Both the position numbers and the translations under genes were made by a program. Shown one piece after another: positions 11,851 through 22,311 of a stretch of DNA of 64,000 nt. The stretch's first letter is position 1, and the number at the start of each line of letters is the position of its first letter. Source of the stretch: Selaginella moellendorffii (taxonomy: Eukaryota > Streptophyta > Lycopodiopsida > Selaginellales > Selaginellaceae); assembly GCF_000143415.4 (NCBI RefSeq), contig NW_003314386.1, positions 98,629 through 162,628 on the forward strand, read 5' to 3'. The notes below the pieces were generated by a model. That model did not search any database and was not told where the DNA came from. It saw only the letters and a program-made list of their open reading frames with translations.

Positions 11851-12762
11851 TTATTAATAGCTACTTTTACAAAATTAATTATGCAAAGGGGTTGATTTCC
11901 AAGTAATGCCATGTTCCAACTCCACAGTAACTTTTCATGATAACAATATTTTACATATTTATTGTCAACCAAAAAAAGAGGTTGTTTATTCCCAATCAAG
12001 ATAGTTTGATCAAGCTATAAATATATTGCAATATTACAGCTTGGCAACTTACATGTTATGGTCATGTTGATGTTGATGAATGGTTCCATAAATCAATTTT
12101 CAAAATAAATACAACAATCAACTTAAATGCAAAGAAATAAATTTAATATTATTTAATAAAATTATTAGTGAGTAAGCAGCTTTCTAATGCTCAGTGGAGA
12201 AGGATTTGACAAGCAAGAAATACATATTGTTATTTATTGAGTCTTCTAATTCCTTACATATACTCTTGCAAAAATTGATATTTGGTTTTTTTGTACTTAA
12301 AAGTTTACATACAAAAAAGGAATTTGTTATATTTGCAAATATAGTGAATATTCTTAATGCCACCATATTGAAATCCTGGAGAAGACGATGCTCCTCGATT
12401 GTTCAAAGATCCAAAGGAAATCCAATGTAACGAATTGCTCTAGTGCAAGCAATGGATCCCACAACCTATGGCATAAGCTATTGTGGTCCCAAGCAATGGC
12501 AGTTTAATTTAAGTTGACACTAGATTAATGTAGAGGATATTGGGATCTTGAATATTGAAAAGAACGATCAAAACTTTGTAAGTAAAATTTGATAATTTTA
12601 CACTATTCTATCAGATAGGACACTACTTAAGAACTTCCAAAAGCTTCTCCCAAGGATCTCGTTAAACAAGAGCTCAAAATGGTATAAAATTTCTTTGTAT
12701 CATCTCAGTCAAACATATGTTGTGTGGCACCACAGGAAATGTCCATGCATGAGCTTTGTTTT
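11851..12762. other. AT-rich intergenic sequence
   Basis: Rich in A and T with only short, low-complexity ORFs. Two antisense ORFs at 12184-12430 overlap each other and have no recognisable motif. I see no gene, RNA or mobile-element hallmark here. Confidence 0.5.
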
Positions 12763-13020
12763 TCATTGTCTGAAGTAAGTGGTCTCACTTCCCACAATCA
12801 CGCGTTTTGGACCCCGAAAAGCATGGAAGTTTCCTTCGCAGCAGCTGCTCAGGATGGCGCTGGGATTTTGCAGCAAGTTTTGGAGCTTGCTCTTGTCAAC
12901 CGAGAAGACCTTTGGATCGACCTGTAGAATCTCAACTTTCTTGAGCTGCTTGTAGTCGCAGTAATTCACCCGCCACTCTGGGACGAGCTGATTCTCAAGC
13001 TGCTTCTGGAGGTTCACCAT
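12763..13020 (-). pseudogene. SPX-domain (PHO1-like) N-terminal fragment
   Basis: The 85-codon frame starts MVNLQKQLENQLVPEW and has YCDYKQLKK, which is the typical start of the SPX domain of plant PHO1/SPX-EXS phosphate exporters (MVKF.KQ.E.QLVPEW...Y..LKK). About 65 residues look like SPX; the remainder diverges and stops at 12763. No further SPX or EXS exons are recognisable on either side: the DNA to the left is AT-rich. Normal PHO1 proteins are about 750-800 residues, so this is a truncated fragment or a lone first exon. Family identity fairly sure, status inferred. Confidence 0.55.
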
Positions 13021-14601
13021 GCCTGAAAGCTTGGTTACTTGAGGCGAGCATCGTCAAGAAAACGATCAACCAAGAGATGAAATACCTGGTGGAAATGGTG
13101 TCAAGTTGACAATGCCCCTTCAAAGTTTTGTGTCGCCCGTGCTCTGGAAGCAGGTGAAGAAGAACAGCGGCAGTGAGCATATGACGAGACAAATGGTGGC
13201 GTGGAATCATAAAAAATTGCATGGTGCTGGGGAGGAGCACCAGTACCGGTTCTCACAAGAAAACAGCGTCTTAAGATCATCTCTGGAGAAAAGCGGGAAA
13301 GCCTTCATTTCTCGCCGCGGCCAACGAACAATTACATACGTTTTCCCGAGTGAAACTGACGCGGCGGAGTGCAAGAGGAGAGAAGAAGCAAGCAATCCAT
13401 GTCCATTGGCCTCTGGAGCAACAAAAAGGAGACAGGGATTGTCAGGAAATCTACATGAAAAGAGGCTGTCATAAGTTACACAGTTATACACTGTCAACAC
13501 GAGTAACTTATGCGAGCGAAAGGGAAATGAAAGAATCACTTGAGCATGGAAGGAAGTGAGGCACGTACTCTTTCTGGAAGTGGAACGTTTTGTTTCGTCG
13601 GAGTCCCGATTTCTGGCGCAAGAAAACTGAAAGAATCACAAGCTCAGAACCACGAGAGCAAAGACCAAACAAACCAAGCTTACTCTTGAAAGGGGACGAA
13701 GAGGAGAAGAATAACGAAAGGAGCCAAGCTTGGATTCGAGAGAGCTTGTCCGAGTTCTCGAGGTGAGAGCCCTTTGCTCACTCAAAAGTTTGGAGCCTTC
13801 CCTCTGGAGTTTGCAATGGAGGTGGTGGTCGCATTTTATATTCTGGGTGGCCGACTAGAGAAAGACAAGACATGGAAGAATAATGGTGTGCTAATTGCCC
13901 GCCCATCATCAAAGAGGGGTATAAGGGTGAGACTTTGCTTTGAATCACTGGATATGCAGCTCGGGATATGCTGAGAGAAGTCCCACATACCATGGAGAAT
14001 GAAAGAAGACAAAAGAAATGCATTTTAGCTTATACTTTTCAGATTATACCTTGCCAGATTCTGCACGATTCTTCGCTAAGAAAGCCAAAACTTCACTCGA
14101 GATCCACTCGAGGTATAGAAACTCTGAAAAGGAATTTGTGTGGAGTGATGGAGCTCTTGAATGTTCTCTGCAGATTGCTATGAAGGAGCTGCGTGAACGA
14201 AAGATCGGCAATACCGAATATGCTCCAGTATGAACGCTATGGAGAGACAGATCCGCTTAATAAGTCTTTAATAATCCACTCCAAACGGTAGAGTCTCTTG
14301 CGACAAGACGAGGGTATGTTTATGGTGGTTGCTGTAGAACAGGGTGACATCAGGATCAAACCAGACCAAACGCGAGAGAAGGTTCTCACTCACCTGATTT
14401 GCAAAGCGCGTGTCCCAAGAACGCGAGCTCTCTCATACTTACTTTGTTGGAATTCCCCACAGCCGCCAGCCTCCTCGTTGTTTTCTTGCTCCTTCCTGGA
14501 AGAGCAATCCAATGCTGCTTGTAATGGAGCGGAACAATCGTACGCTCATCGTAGCTGCATATACAGAGACGATGGAAAATCTGGCGACGTAGCCATAAAC
14601 C
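13021..14601. other. Intergenic region with no supported gene
   Basis: Several ORFs of 60-125 codons occur on both strands (for example 13106-13474 plus, 13207-13539 minus, 14298-14675 plus) but they overlap one another, lack recognisable domains and show no convincing splice pattern. The left end would include the promoter of the SPX fragment; the right end is the 3' flank of the PPR gene. Confidence 0.4.
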
Positions 14602-16956
14602 CTAGCTACAAAACCTCCTCAAAATCTTGGCCAGCAGTGAATATGCCATGGAAGTTTGAGGTTCGATTTCCATGACGCGCTGCGCCACGCGCGCGCCTCT
14701 CTCCATGTCGCAAGCAACCGTACAGCTCCCCAGGAGCGTACGGTACTCGACGATCCCCGGCTCGAATCCCATCCCCTTGTCCACGAATTCCTCTGCCTCC
14801 TCGAGCCGCCCGGATCGCCCAAGAACATCCACGATCGAGCAGTGGTGATCGGGCGTGATCTTGACGCCGAATTCGAGCACGATCGATGCGCAAGCGTCCC
14901 AGATGCCGCATTCTCGATCGCCACCACCGCCGTGACTGCACAGGAAGAGCATGTTGGTGAATGTGACATCGTTGGGTCTCACTCCCTCGAGGATCATGGC
15001 GCGGTAGAGCTCGAAGCCGGAGCTCCAATCGCCATGCTTGGCCATGGCAGCGATCATCGCGTTCCAGGAGACGAGATTCCTGGAGCCTCCCAGGTCGTCA
15101 AACGCGCGCTTGGCATCGATCAAGCTCCCGCATTTGCTGTACATGTCGAGCAGCGCAGTGCCCACCACGACATCGGATTGAAATCCGCAGGCTAGAACAT
15201 CGCAGTGGACGGATCTTCCTCTGGAGAGAAGACCCAATCGAGCAATCGATCCAAGAACGCTGGCGAAAGTCACCTCGTCGGGCTTCGATCCATCCAAATC
15301 CATCTGGCAAAAGTAATCCACGGCCTCCATGCTCGTGTGTTCTTGCTGCGAGAAAGCCGTGATCATCGCTGTCCAGGCCACCACATCTCTTGATCTCATC
15401 CCAGAGAAAACTGCCATCGCGTCGGCCACACAGCCGAATTTGCAGTACATGATCACCAAGCTCGTTGCGAGCTCCATCTCCGTCTCTAGAACGATCCCAG
15501 CAGCGATGATCTGCTCGAAAATCCTCCTTCCGTGCAAGATATCCTTGCAAATCGTCACCAAGCTCACGAAAGTGATCTTGTCAGCCTTCAATCCTTCCAA
15601 GCTCATCCTGTTGTAGATCCGTAAAACCTCGTCACTGCTACTGCCATCTCGATCTCCTTGACTCGCCCAAGCCGCGATCATCGAATTCCAGGAAGAGACC
15701 GTTCGTCTCCCTTCCATGCTCTCGAAGATGGCCATCGCTTCCTCGATGCTCCCACACTTGGCGTACATGAGCAGTAGACCGTTCTCCACTGCCACCTCTC
15801 TCGCAAATTCCGAGCTGCGAATCCTCTCGTGGATCCATCTTCCCTGCTCGAGATCGCACAGGGTCGAGCAGGCATCGATCAGCGCGATGAAAGTGATCCT
15901 ATTCGGCTCCACATCCATTCTCTCCCGGAAGAGCTCCAGAGCCTGCGAGCTCATCCCGGCCAAGATATAAGCCGCGATGATCGAGTTCCATGAGATCACG
16001 TCCCTGTTCTTAGCCTCCAATCCATCGAACAAGCGCTTGGCATCGCCCACGCAGTAGCACTTGCCATACATCCCGATCAGACTGTTGGCCACCAGGAGGT
16101 CCGATTCCAATCCCAGCTCCACGGCTCTGGCATGGATTTCCCGTCCTCGATCGAGATCCCCCAAGCTAGCGCACGCTTTCGCTGCCAGAATGAGCGTGAT
16201 CTTGTCAGGCACGGGATGCTCGACGTAGAGCTCCAGCGCGCTCGCAAAATCCCCACACTGGGCAAATGCTGCAATCATTGCGTTCCAAGAGATTGGATTC
16301 TTGTTCTTGATCCGGCGAAACACGCATCTAGCCCCGTCGATTCGACCGCATTTGCTGTACATGGTGACGAGATTGTTGGCGACGATCACGTCGGATTCGG
16401 CGCCTTGCTCGAGCACGCAGTCGTGGATCGCCTTGCCCGCTTGGAAACACTGCAGCTCCGAGCAAATCCCAGCGATGGATGCGAAGGCGACGCAATCCGG
16501 CCTCACGCCCTCGAGAACCATGGCGTGATAGATCTGGATCGCCTGCCTGTGATGCCCACAATCGGCAAACGCCCCGAGCATGATCGTCCAGGAGAAGACG
16601 TTCTTGCGATGGATCTGATCGAAGGCCTCTTTGGCATCGGCGATGGAGCCACATTTGCCGTACATCCGGACCAGGAGATTTCCCAGGAACGTCTTGCCGC
16701 TCTTGCCACTGGCGAGGATGTGAGCGTGGATGTATCGCCCCTGCGAGAGCGATTTGGATCTCTCGCATTCGCGGAGGAGCGTGGCATAGACATCGTTGTC
16801 GACGTCGAGATCTTTGTGGCCTAGCCTGGCCAAGACGCTCGGATCGATCGATTGCGGGAGCAGCCCACTCCACGTTTTTGGTAGCGTAGCTCTGGAGATC
16901 ATGCATTCTTTCACCTTGGGTTTAGGGTTTAGTTGGCCACAAATGGCTGTACACAA
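14602..16956 (-). CDS. PPR protein, PLS class with short E-type tail
   Basis: Intronless 784-codon gene. After a ~50-residue leader that may be an organellar transit peptide, it is a continuous run of 31-36-residue PPR motifs of the PLS type, visible as repeated GNLLVRMYGKCGSI.DA, NVFSWTIMLGAFA and EGVRPD-like segments. The C-terminus has the post-PPR E-like segment (VDVLGRSGRLEEAEEFV, then Y.TLLGSC) and ends shortly after, without a DYW deaminase domain. Members of this class bind organellar RNA in a sequence-specific way and mostly act in C-to-U editing or processing, in trans with other factors when DYW is absent. Target cannot be told. The lack of introns is normal for the family. Start chosen at the first in-frame ATG; a downstream start at the LPKTWSGLL region cannot be excluded. 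Confidence 0.9.
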   Translation of the reverse strand: MCTAICGQLNPKPKVKECMISRATLPKTWSGLLPQSIDPSVLARLGHKDLDVDNDVYATLLRECERSKSLSQGRYIHAHILASGKSGKTFLGNLLVRMYGKCGSIADAKEAFDQIHRKNVFSWTIMLGAFADCGHHRQAIQIYHAMVLEGVRPDCVAFASIAGICSELQCFQAGKAIHDCVLEQGAESDVIVANNLVTMYSKCGRIDGARCVFRRIKNKNPISWNAMIAAFAQCGDFASALELYVEHPVPDKITLILAAKACASLGDLDRGREIHARAVELGLESDLLVANSLIGMYGKCYCVGDAKRLFDGLEAKNRDVISWNSIIAAYILAGMSSQALELFRERMDVEPNRITFIALIDACSTLCDLEQGRWIHERIRSSEFAREVAVENGLLLMYAKCGSIEEAMAIFESMEGRRTVSSWNSMIAAWASQGDRDGSSSDEVLRIYNRMSLEGLKADKITFVSLVTICKDILHGRRIFEQIIAAGIVLETEMELATSLVIMYCKFGCVADAMAVFSGMRSRDVVAWTAMITAFSQQEHTSMEAVDYFCQMDLDGSKPDEVTFASVLGSIARLGLLSRGRSVHCDVLACGFQSDVVVGTALLDMYSKCGSLIDAKRAFDDLGGSRNLVSWNAMIAAMAKHGDWSSGFELYRAMILEGVRPNDVTFTNMLFLCSHGGGGDRECGIWDACASIVLEFGVKITPDHHCSIVDVLGRSGRLEEAEEFVDKGMGFEPGIVEYRTLLGSCTVACDMERGARVAQRVMEIEPQTSMAYSLLAKILRRFCS

Positions 16957-17246
16957 TCAACAAACATTGCTTTGCACCACCATTGCTTGTGCCATAGGTT
17001 GCTGGATCCTTTACTTGCACTGCTTATACTAGATTTCCATGGATCTTTGAACGATCTAGGAGCACTGCAAGGCATGGCCAAGGATTCCCTCGCTCAAAGA
17101 TTTCACTATGGTGAGTGGTAGTAGGAATTTGCAAATATGGTAAATTCCAGGCTACAAAAGTATGTATCCACTAGTTTTTTATTTAGTAAATAATGCTATT
17201 AAATAATCTCTCAACTTTCTAATCCATAGAGTCATGAGAAATTTTG

Positions 17247-17650
17247 AGTTTAACTAGAGTGATTACCTTTGTGAGTGTGTGGGCTTTGTTTGACCACAAT
17301 TTGATGCCTCTTTGCCTTTTGAGAGTTTACTAGATACTTAGTTTTTCGCTGAAAGAAATTGGGGGTGCTATTGTAATATCATACTCCTCACCTTGAGCTT
17401 GTTTTGGTATGAATTTCATTTCCTAATCCATTAATGGAGCATTGCCCTCCTTCACCGCAAGTAGAAACTTGGAATGTGTAAAATATCATATGCTAAGCTG
17501 TAGTTTTGATTAACTATTTGTTTAATTATTGCTAAAAAAGAAGTTTAATGAGCATAAGTCATTTGTGCTGATAAATTAATGCAATCCTACCATGAATTTC
17601 TCTTGTGCTGGATTAGTAGAGCTCAGATATCATAGTTAAACATAACAATG
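17247..17650. repeat. Dispersed AT-rich repeat, copy 2
   Basis: Collinear with 11305-11850 except that about 110 bp present in copy 1 is missing near 17285 and that the ~50-bp block at about 17527-17577 (core GTTTAATGAGCATAAGTCAT) is in opposite orientation relative to its flanks. It lies between the PPR gene promoter side and the 3' end of the secreted-peptide gene. No coding content recognised. Confidence 0.65.
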
Positions 17651-17734
17651 CATTATATGAAACAATTTGTGCAATTGAATATAAGGAATAATGTAACAAT
17701 TATTCTATTTTTTATTATAAAGAGTAAATTTTTC

Positions 17735-18182
17735 TTAGTGATGGTTAGAAGATGGAGCGGGAGCTGGAGCAGAAGCAGGGCATGACTTGCAAAGTTTCCA
17801 TGGGAATAAGCCCCTTCTACAGAAAAACTTGCAAAAGTTATAGATACCAGAACCTTTAACACTTTCCTCCTCTTCACCAGACATTGACCTGCATACATTT
17901 GTTATTGCCAAAAGAAAAAAAAACATAGAAAGAACTGTTACCCTATATTATCATCTTCATATATATGATGCTGTGATGCGACTGAAGTCTTATATTCATC
18001 TCTGGCAACACCACTTTTGACATAATGCTTAATATCATATTCATCCTCTTTAAAATCTGAATAGAAATAAGTTTTGATTACCACTGATAAATTTCTATTA
18101 ATTTACCTTCTGCCAAAGCTACTAATCCTGCAGACAAGACCACAAGAGAAATGCAGAGCACAGCAAGGCTTGAACTAGCCAT
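17735..18182 (-). CDS. Small secreted cysteine-rich peptide precursor (three exons)
   Basis: Spliced by eye from three exons: 18182-18107, 18056-17942 and 17888-17735. All introns are GT-AG, of 50 and 53 bp, and the phases close to give 114 residues. The N-terminus MASSSLAVLCISLVVLSAG is a clear signal peptide. A very acidic middle (FKEDEYD, YEDDN, GEEEES) follows, then a short basic C-terminal part with four cysteines spaced CX3CX9CX2C (FCKFFCRRGLFPWKLCKSC) and a proline/alanine tail. The layout of signal, acidic pro-region and basic cysteine-rich end is that of plant antimicrobial or signalling peptide precursors. I do not recognise a named family; CX3C plus CX2C is close to, but not, the alpha-hairpinin pattern. 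A TATA-like box lies 50 bp upstream of the ATG. Confidence 0.7.
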
Positions 18183-18230
18183 GGATTATCAAACACCAAT
18201 CACTCACACTCTCATTAATCTTCCCTTCCA

Positions 18231-18237
18231 ATATATA
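18231..18237 (-). promoter_or_regulatory. TATA-like box of the secreted-peptide gene
   Basis: On the minus strand the sequence reads GTATATATTGG, about 50 bp upstream of the ATG at 18182. That distance would give a 5' leader of roughly 20-25 nt. Position and sequence only; no transcript evidence. Confidence 0.4.
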
Positions 18238-18704
18238 CAGCCTAAAAATGGAAACGACAATGCAAAGCATAGACGACGCAAAGCATAGACAAACACTAAA
18301 AACAGACGTGACGATTTGTGCAGAGACAACTCCTCTCCTCGAGCGTAAAGGTTCGTGATTCATGGACAAGTGGATGCTATGCATAAACTCTGCGGTGGTA
18401 GAACTCTTCCCCGACAACAGTGAGGAGTTCCAGGAGTATCTGGAGGCACGAAACGCGATCGTTGCAGTGCGACGGCTCGGAAAGAGCACAAAGTTGCGCC
18501 AGGGAGGCTCTCGGATCTAGAGAGCTCCGTTCCTAGCATTGCCGCCAGTGACGACGAGATTGACTGCCTTGTTTGTGTGGTAAACGACACACTTAGCGAA
18601 AGGTTCATCGAGTGGATCCCCGGCTCAGCGTTGAATCGCCATCTCCGACTTATTTAGTACTATTGTTTACAGCAGCTTCACTGAAAGAACGGTCTTTCGC
18701 CCAG
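18238..18704. other. Intergenic, upstream flank of the secreted-peptide gene
   Basis: GC-richer than the DNA to its left. Two overlapping minus ORFs (18175-18489, 18360-18608) have no recognisable motif. It probably carries the promoter of the secreted-peptide gene and the 3' flank of the broken MYND gene. Confidence 0.4.
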
Positions 18705-19905
18705 TTCATGAGCGAGATTGTAAGCTCACACCCAGCAGCGGCCCCCAGTCCGTGAGAATCCTCTCAATCCCAACGTATATCGCATCTGCCAAGTTTGATG
18801 TGTCGATCCCCTGGAAGGTTAATCCATCCCTGCGAAACACCTGTGCGAGCTCTCTAGCGTCGCAGCAGAGAAGAACTTGAACGTAACTCGCATACCTCGA
18901 GCTTGGTGAGCAGGGCTGTCAACGTGGAAGAAGAGGCAGCCGCAGAGGTTCTTCGTAGACTCCATACTTCTCGCCAGATGCAAACCAGCCGTCGAGAGGC
19001 TCAGCTGAATCGCTCATGGTCCAGCCGAGCTCGGGATGGAGGAGTTACTTGTTAGCTCGTGGTGTTCTAGCGTTGCCGCGTAGGAGCATTCCCGAGTGGC
19101 GGTAGTCGTTCCAAGAGAGCCTGTGCTGAGGCTGGAGAAGAACGAGCTTGCGTTCCAACAAGTCGGGACGGCCAACCATCACCCTCCGCCTCGTCTCCAG
19201 TGCAGTTTCTTTAGTCCAGGAACTGGAGCACACGTAGTCCCAGACTTTGTTTCCAAAGCTTGCAACCAGAGAAAGCTTGGAGCGCTTGGGATCACATCTG
19301 AGCTCTTCTTCTATAGAACCGAGCGTGCCAGATCGTCGATCGCGGCGGTCTGCTAAGGCGTGAGGCAGGAGGAGTACCAAAGAGCTATCACAGCATCAAC
19401 AGCGTCCCTTCCGAAGGTCCTGAGCAGCTCGATCATGAGGAAGTTCTTCACTGCGACTTGAGGATTCCAGTCGTTGACGTAGAAAGTTGCCCGGCCTCTG
19501 AAAGAATCTGGGAGTCGGCACACCGTTTCTATGGCGTTAAGTAGATCTGCTGGTGCTGCAAAACAAAAGCTCGGCTCTTCCGGAGGCTGAAAGCCATCTC
19601 TGCTTAGCAGGCCGTGTGCAGGCACATTTCCCCAGGGTGCTTCTCCAAACCTTTGCAAAGAGCCCGTGAACCACGAAGACGGACGTAACCCACGAAGGCA
19701 CGTACTGCTCATCCATCAGCTCCGACTTACAGGCCTTCTTGCAGTCCTCCTTCTGACATTCCTTGGAGCAATAGCTCACAAGAAAGCAACATTTTGTACC
19801 AAAGTTGCTACATGAGCCTTGTTTCCAGTTGGAGCAGACAGCTGCTTGCCACCGATCCCAGAGCCAAGCTTCACATCCTTACTGCTACCTGCATCCATAG
19901 CTGCA
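18705..19905 (-). pseudogene. Broken MYND-finger / DUF4470-type gene
   Basis: A MYND zinc finger is readable around 19840-19720 (CCFLVSYCSKECQKEDCKKA), but its pairs are degraded and the frame is lost twice within the next 100 bp. Further pieces in other frames are typical of the DUF4470 domain often joined to MYND fingers in plants and fungi: VNDWNPQVAVKNFLMIELL with AVDAVIALWYSSCLT (19712-19353), KVWDYVCSSSW...ERKLVLLQPQHRLSWNDYR (19300-19045) and GLTFQGIDTSNLAD...RILTDWGPLL (18850-18710). A stop follows SSCLTP and another follows LRLPLLPR. All pieces are collinear on the minus strand, so this was one gene of about 380 residues that has decayed; a very intron-rich live gene is less likely. 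Confidence 0.65.
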
Positions 19906-20227
19906 ATATGAAAACTCAGCACTGAGAGAACATCCAAACGCTTGATAGTACCTTCGTGGTTTTAGTGGTAGGGAAGTCTTGACTTCTGAATGTTAGAATG
20001 CACACGAATCAAATTTAAGGACCGCACGGAGTCAAATTCCAACATCACGAAAAGCAATGAAATAAAAGTAAAAGCGACAGTACCGCGATGTGAGACGACT
20101 TTACGCGCCTTTGTAAGTACTCTGATGTGACGACCACCATATGATGCCAATCCGGCGCACACCTTTGACGAGTGCCCACATTATAGAAATATTTTACGAA
20201 GGAGCATAAAAGACTTACACCAAGACT
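19906..20227. other. Divergent intergenic spacer
   Basis: About 320 bp between the 5' end of the broken MYND gene (minus) and the ATG of the membrane-protein gene (plus). No feature recognised; it would hold the promoters of both. Confidence 0.4.
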
Positions 20228-21666
20228 TTGATGGCTGTCTCGGGAATGCCTTCTGCCAAAGCGCTCGTTGCTGCGAGCGAGCCCGTGCGAGTGATCTTCT
20301 CTGCTGGCTCTTACTTGGCTGATGGTATCCTCACTGTCATCACTCTTGTTCAATACTACAAGTTTCCTGATCAGTTGCTGAGGCGGAATTTCTACAACCT
20401 GCTCGTCGTTTTGATCGGATCTCAGATAGTCAGTGTCGTGGTTTTCAAGTTGAAAATACCTGTCGAGCAGCAGCCAATCCAATCTGCGCTCTTCTTCCCG
20501 CTCATACAGCTATGGAACTTGGCTCGACATCCAAAAGCGTCCATCGACCGGTAAGAGTTCTTTCTTCTTCAATTCAACAATAGATTCATCTAGAAGAAAA
20601 AAATAGAAGATACGTACCTTCACTACCCTGATGAAGATCCTTCCTGGTTGCCAGGCGAGAGATGAGCACCAAGAGCACGCTCTTCAGCATCGTTATGCTG
20701 ACCGTCAAGTCCAGCCAGGCACTCGCGATCGAGTATGATGCCATCTACAAAAAAAGGCTCTCTTCACCCGGTAACTCCTTCATCTCACCAGTTCTCATCC
20801 TCGGGGTCATAGCCACACTGGTCTCCGGAACTCTGAATGGAAGCATTGCGGTGGCGTCCAAAACAACCAACGCAAACTCGTGGAAGAAGAAAGCTGGCGT
20901 AGCCATCCTCGCAGGTCGAAGAGAGACAAGCTTTTTCTTCTCTTTGTTTCAAGCCGGATTCACTGTTTTCTTCCTTGCAGGCCTTCATATTGGATCAGCC
21001 ATCCTACTGAATGCCATCTCTTGCTCGGTCTTTGTGATCACGGGAGTCTCATACTTTCCCTTCGTGATCGTCCTTCTCTCCACCAGCGGCATCCTCCTGT
21101 GGCTCCTCTTCTGGCTAGTTCTCACACGGGGACCCAAGATAAACCTCAAACAATCCACCGGGGCAGTGATCGCGGCCTTCATGAGCTTCTGTGCTTCGCC
21201 ACTCTACGTCCTGGCCAGCGATGCCCACGAACACAAGGAGCTTGGCACTCGACGCTACCGGATCAAGCTCCTGTTCATGGGAATCGTCAAACTGGCGCCG
21301 GAAGTAGCGTCCTGGATCCTTCTTTTCCGGCGGCCCCGGCCACAGATTGCCAACGCGATGTTCTTCGCTCGCCTGGGATTGGCACAGGCGACGTATTTCG
21401 CCTCTGGGATCGCCATTCTCTGGCTGGATTATCGTTGCGGCCCCGTTCCCAGTGGCCATGCAGAGACCGCAGCGATGGAGATCAATGCTGCCGGCGTCGT
21501 CCCGGGCGAGCAAGATTGCGATCGTCCTGCGATCGACCTCGTCCCGGGCGAGCAAGATTTCGACCGTCCTGCGATCGACCTCGTCCCCAGCAAGCAAGAT
21601 TTCGGCGATCCTGGGCAGAATTTCGTCGATCTTGTTGTGGCAGAAGCTCCCAAGCTGGAGAAATGA
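20228..21666 (+). CDS. Multi-pass membrane protein of unknown function with a repeated C-terminal tail
   Basis: Two exons, 20228-20550 and 20655-21666, joined in frame across a GT-AG intron (CGACCG|gtaag ... ccag|GCGAGAG), about 445 residues. Eight or more hydrophobic segments are visible, for example SYLADGILTVITLVQYY, LLVVLIGSQIVSVVVF, VLILGVIATLVSG, FPFVIVLLSTSGILLWLLF and YFASGIAILWL. The arrangement YLAD...QYY, then PLIQLWNLARHPKAS, then a Ser/Lys-rich loop, is reminiscent of XK-related proteins, but this is weak and I do not name it. The tail holds three 14-residue repeats (VPGEQDFDRPAIDL). A 66-bp in-frame stretch at 20915-20980 begins with GT and ends with AG and could be an alternative intron; its removal keeps the frame. 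Confidence 0.7.
21499..21624 (+). repeat. Three 42-bp tandem repeats inside a coding region
   Basis: Units at 21499-21540, 21541-21582 and 21583-21624, each 14 codons, starting GTCCCGGGCGAGCAAGATT. The first two are almost identical; the third has diverged (CCCAGCAAG, then GGCGATCCTGG). They encode the acidic tail repeats VPGEQDFDRPAIDL of the membrane protein. Confidence 0.9.
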
Positions 21667-22311
21667 TCCAAAACATCTCCGATTCGAGGAAGCTCGGAGT
21701 ATATCTGCGGCCTGTGCCTCGCATTCTACCTATCCCAGCACAAGAATCTCGCTTACTTGCCGCTAGACGAGGCGATCTCTCCAAACTCCCAAGAACCCTA
21801 AAATATTTGCTAGGGTTCTAACGTTAGCTTTGAGGCATTTGTTTAGAATTCCTTCCTTCTCCTTTGGCGATCACGAAGATTGCGCTGGAAGCTTGGCGCA
21901 GCGACAAGTCAATGGAGCGAGGAAGCTTTCGCGAGCGAGAAGGTCTGGATGGAGCAGCATTGTCAAACGACGCACATTCTGGCGCTCACGATCGCTCGCG
22001 TTCGCGATTAAAAAATTGGCGATCCGGGGGCAAGTCCGTTGGATCGGTGGCCATGGCGGGCGTGCACGCAAAGAAGGCCTCGCGGGAATATCACCTCCAC
22101 TTTGTGGCGATTTTTCCATTGCTTGGAATCGGCTTGCGCGGCCTGGCACTGGCGTGGATTGATGCACTTCGAGCGAATTCTTTTCCCGGAAGTTGTGAAG
22201 AAGAATACTCTTCTTCTTCTTCGTCTTCCACTACTTGTAGCTCTTCTTCCACCAGTTCCATCGCCTGGGAATGGTTTTGGAGTAGAAGAAAGGAACTTGG
22301 AGCTCTCTTTA
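21667..22311. other. Intergenic, upstream flank of pectate lyase
   Basis: Overlapping ORFs on both strands (for example 21864-22346 plus, 22008-22502 minus) look like noise. A CTT/TCT-rich stretch at about 22200-22260 lies 50-110 bp upstream of the pectate-lyase ATG and may belong to its promoter or 5' leader. Confidence 0.4.

Noticed and set aside
13106-13539. Opposed ORFs of 110-122 codons
   Set aside because: They overlap head-on, have no recognised domain, and no support for either being real.
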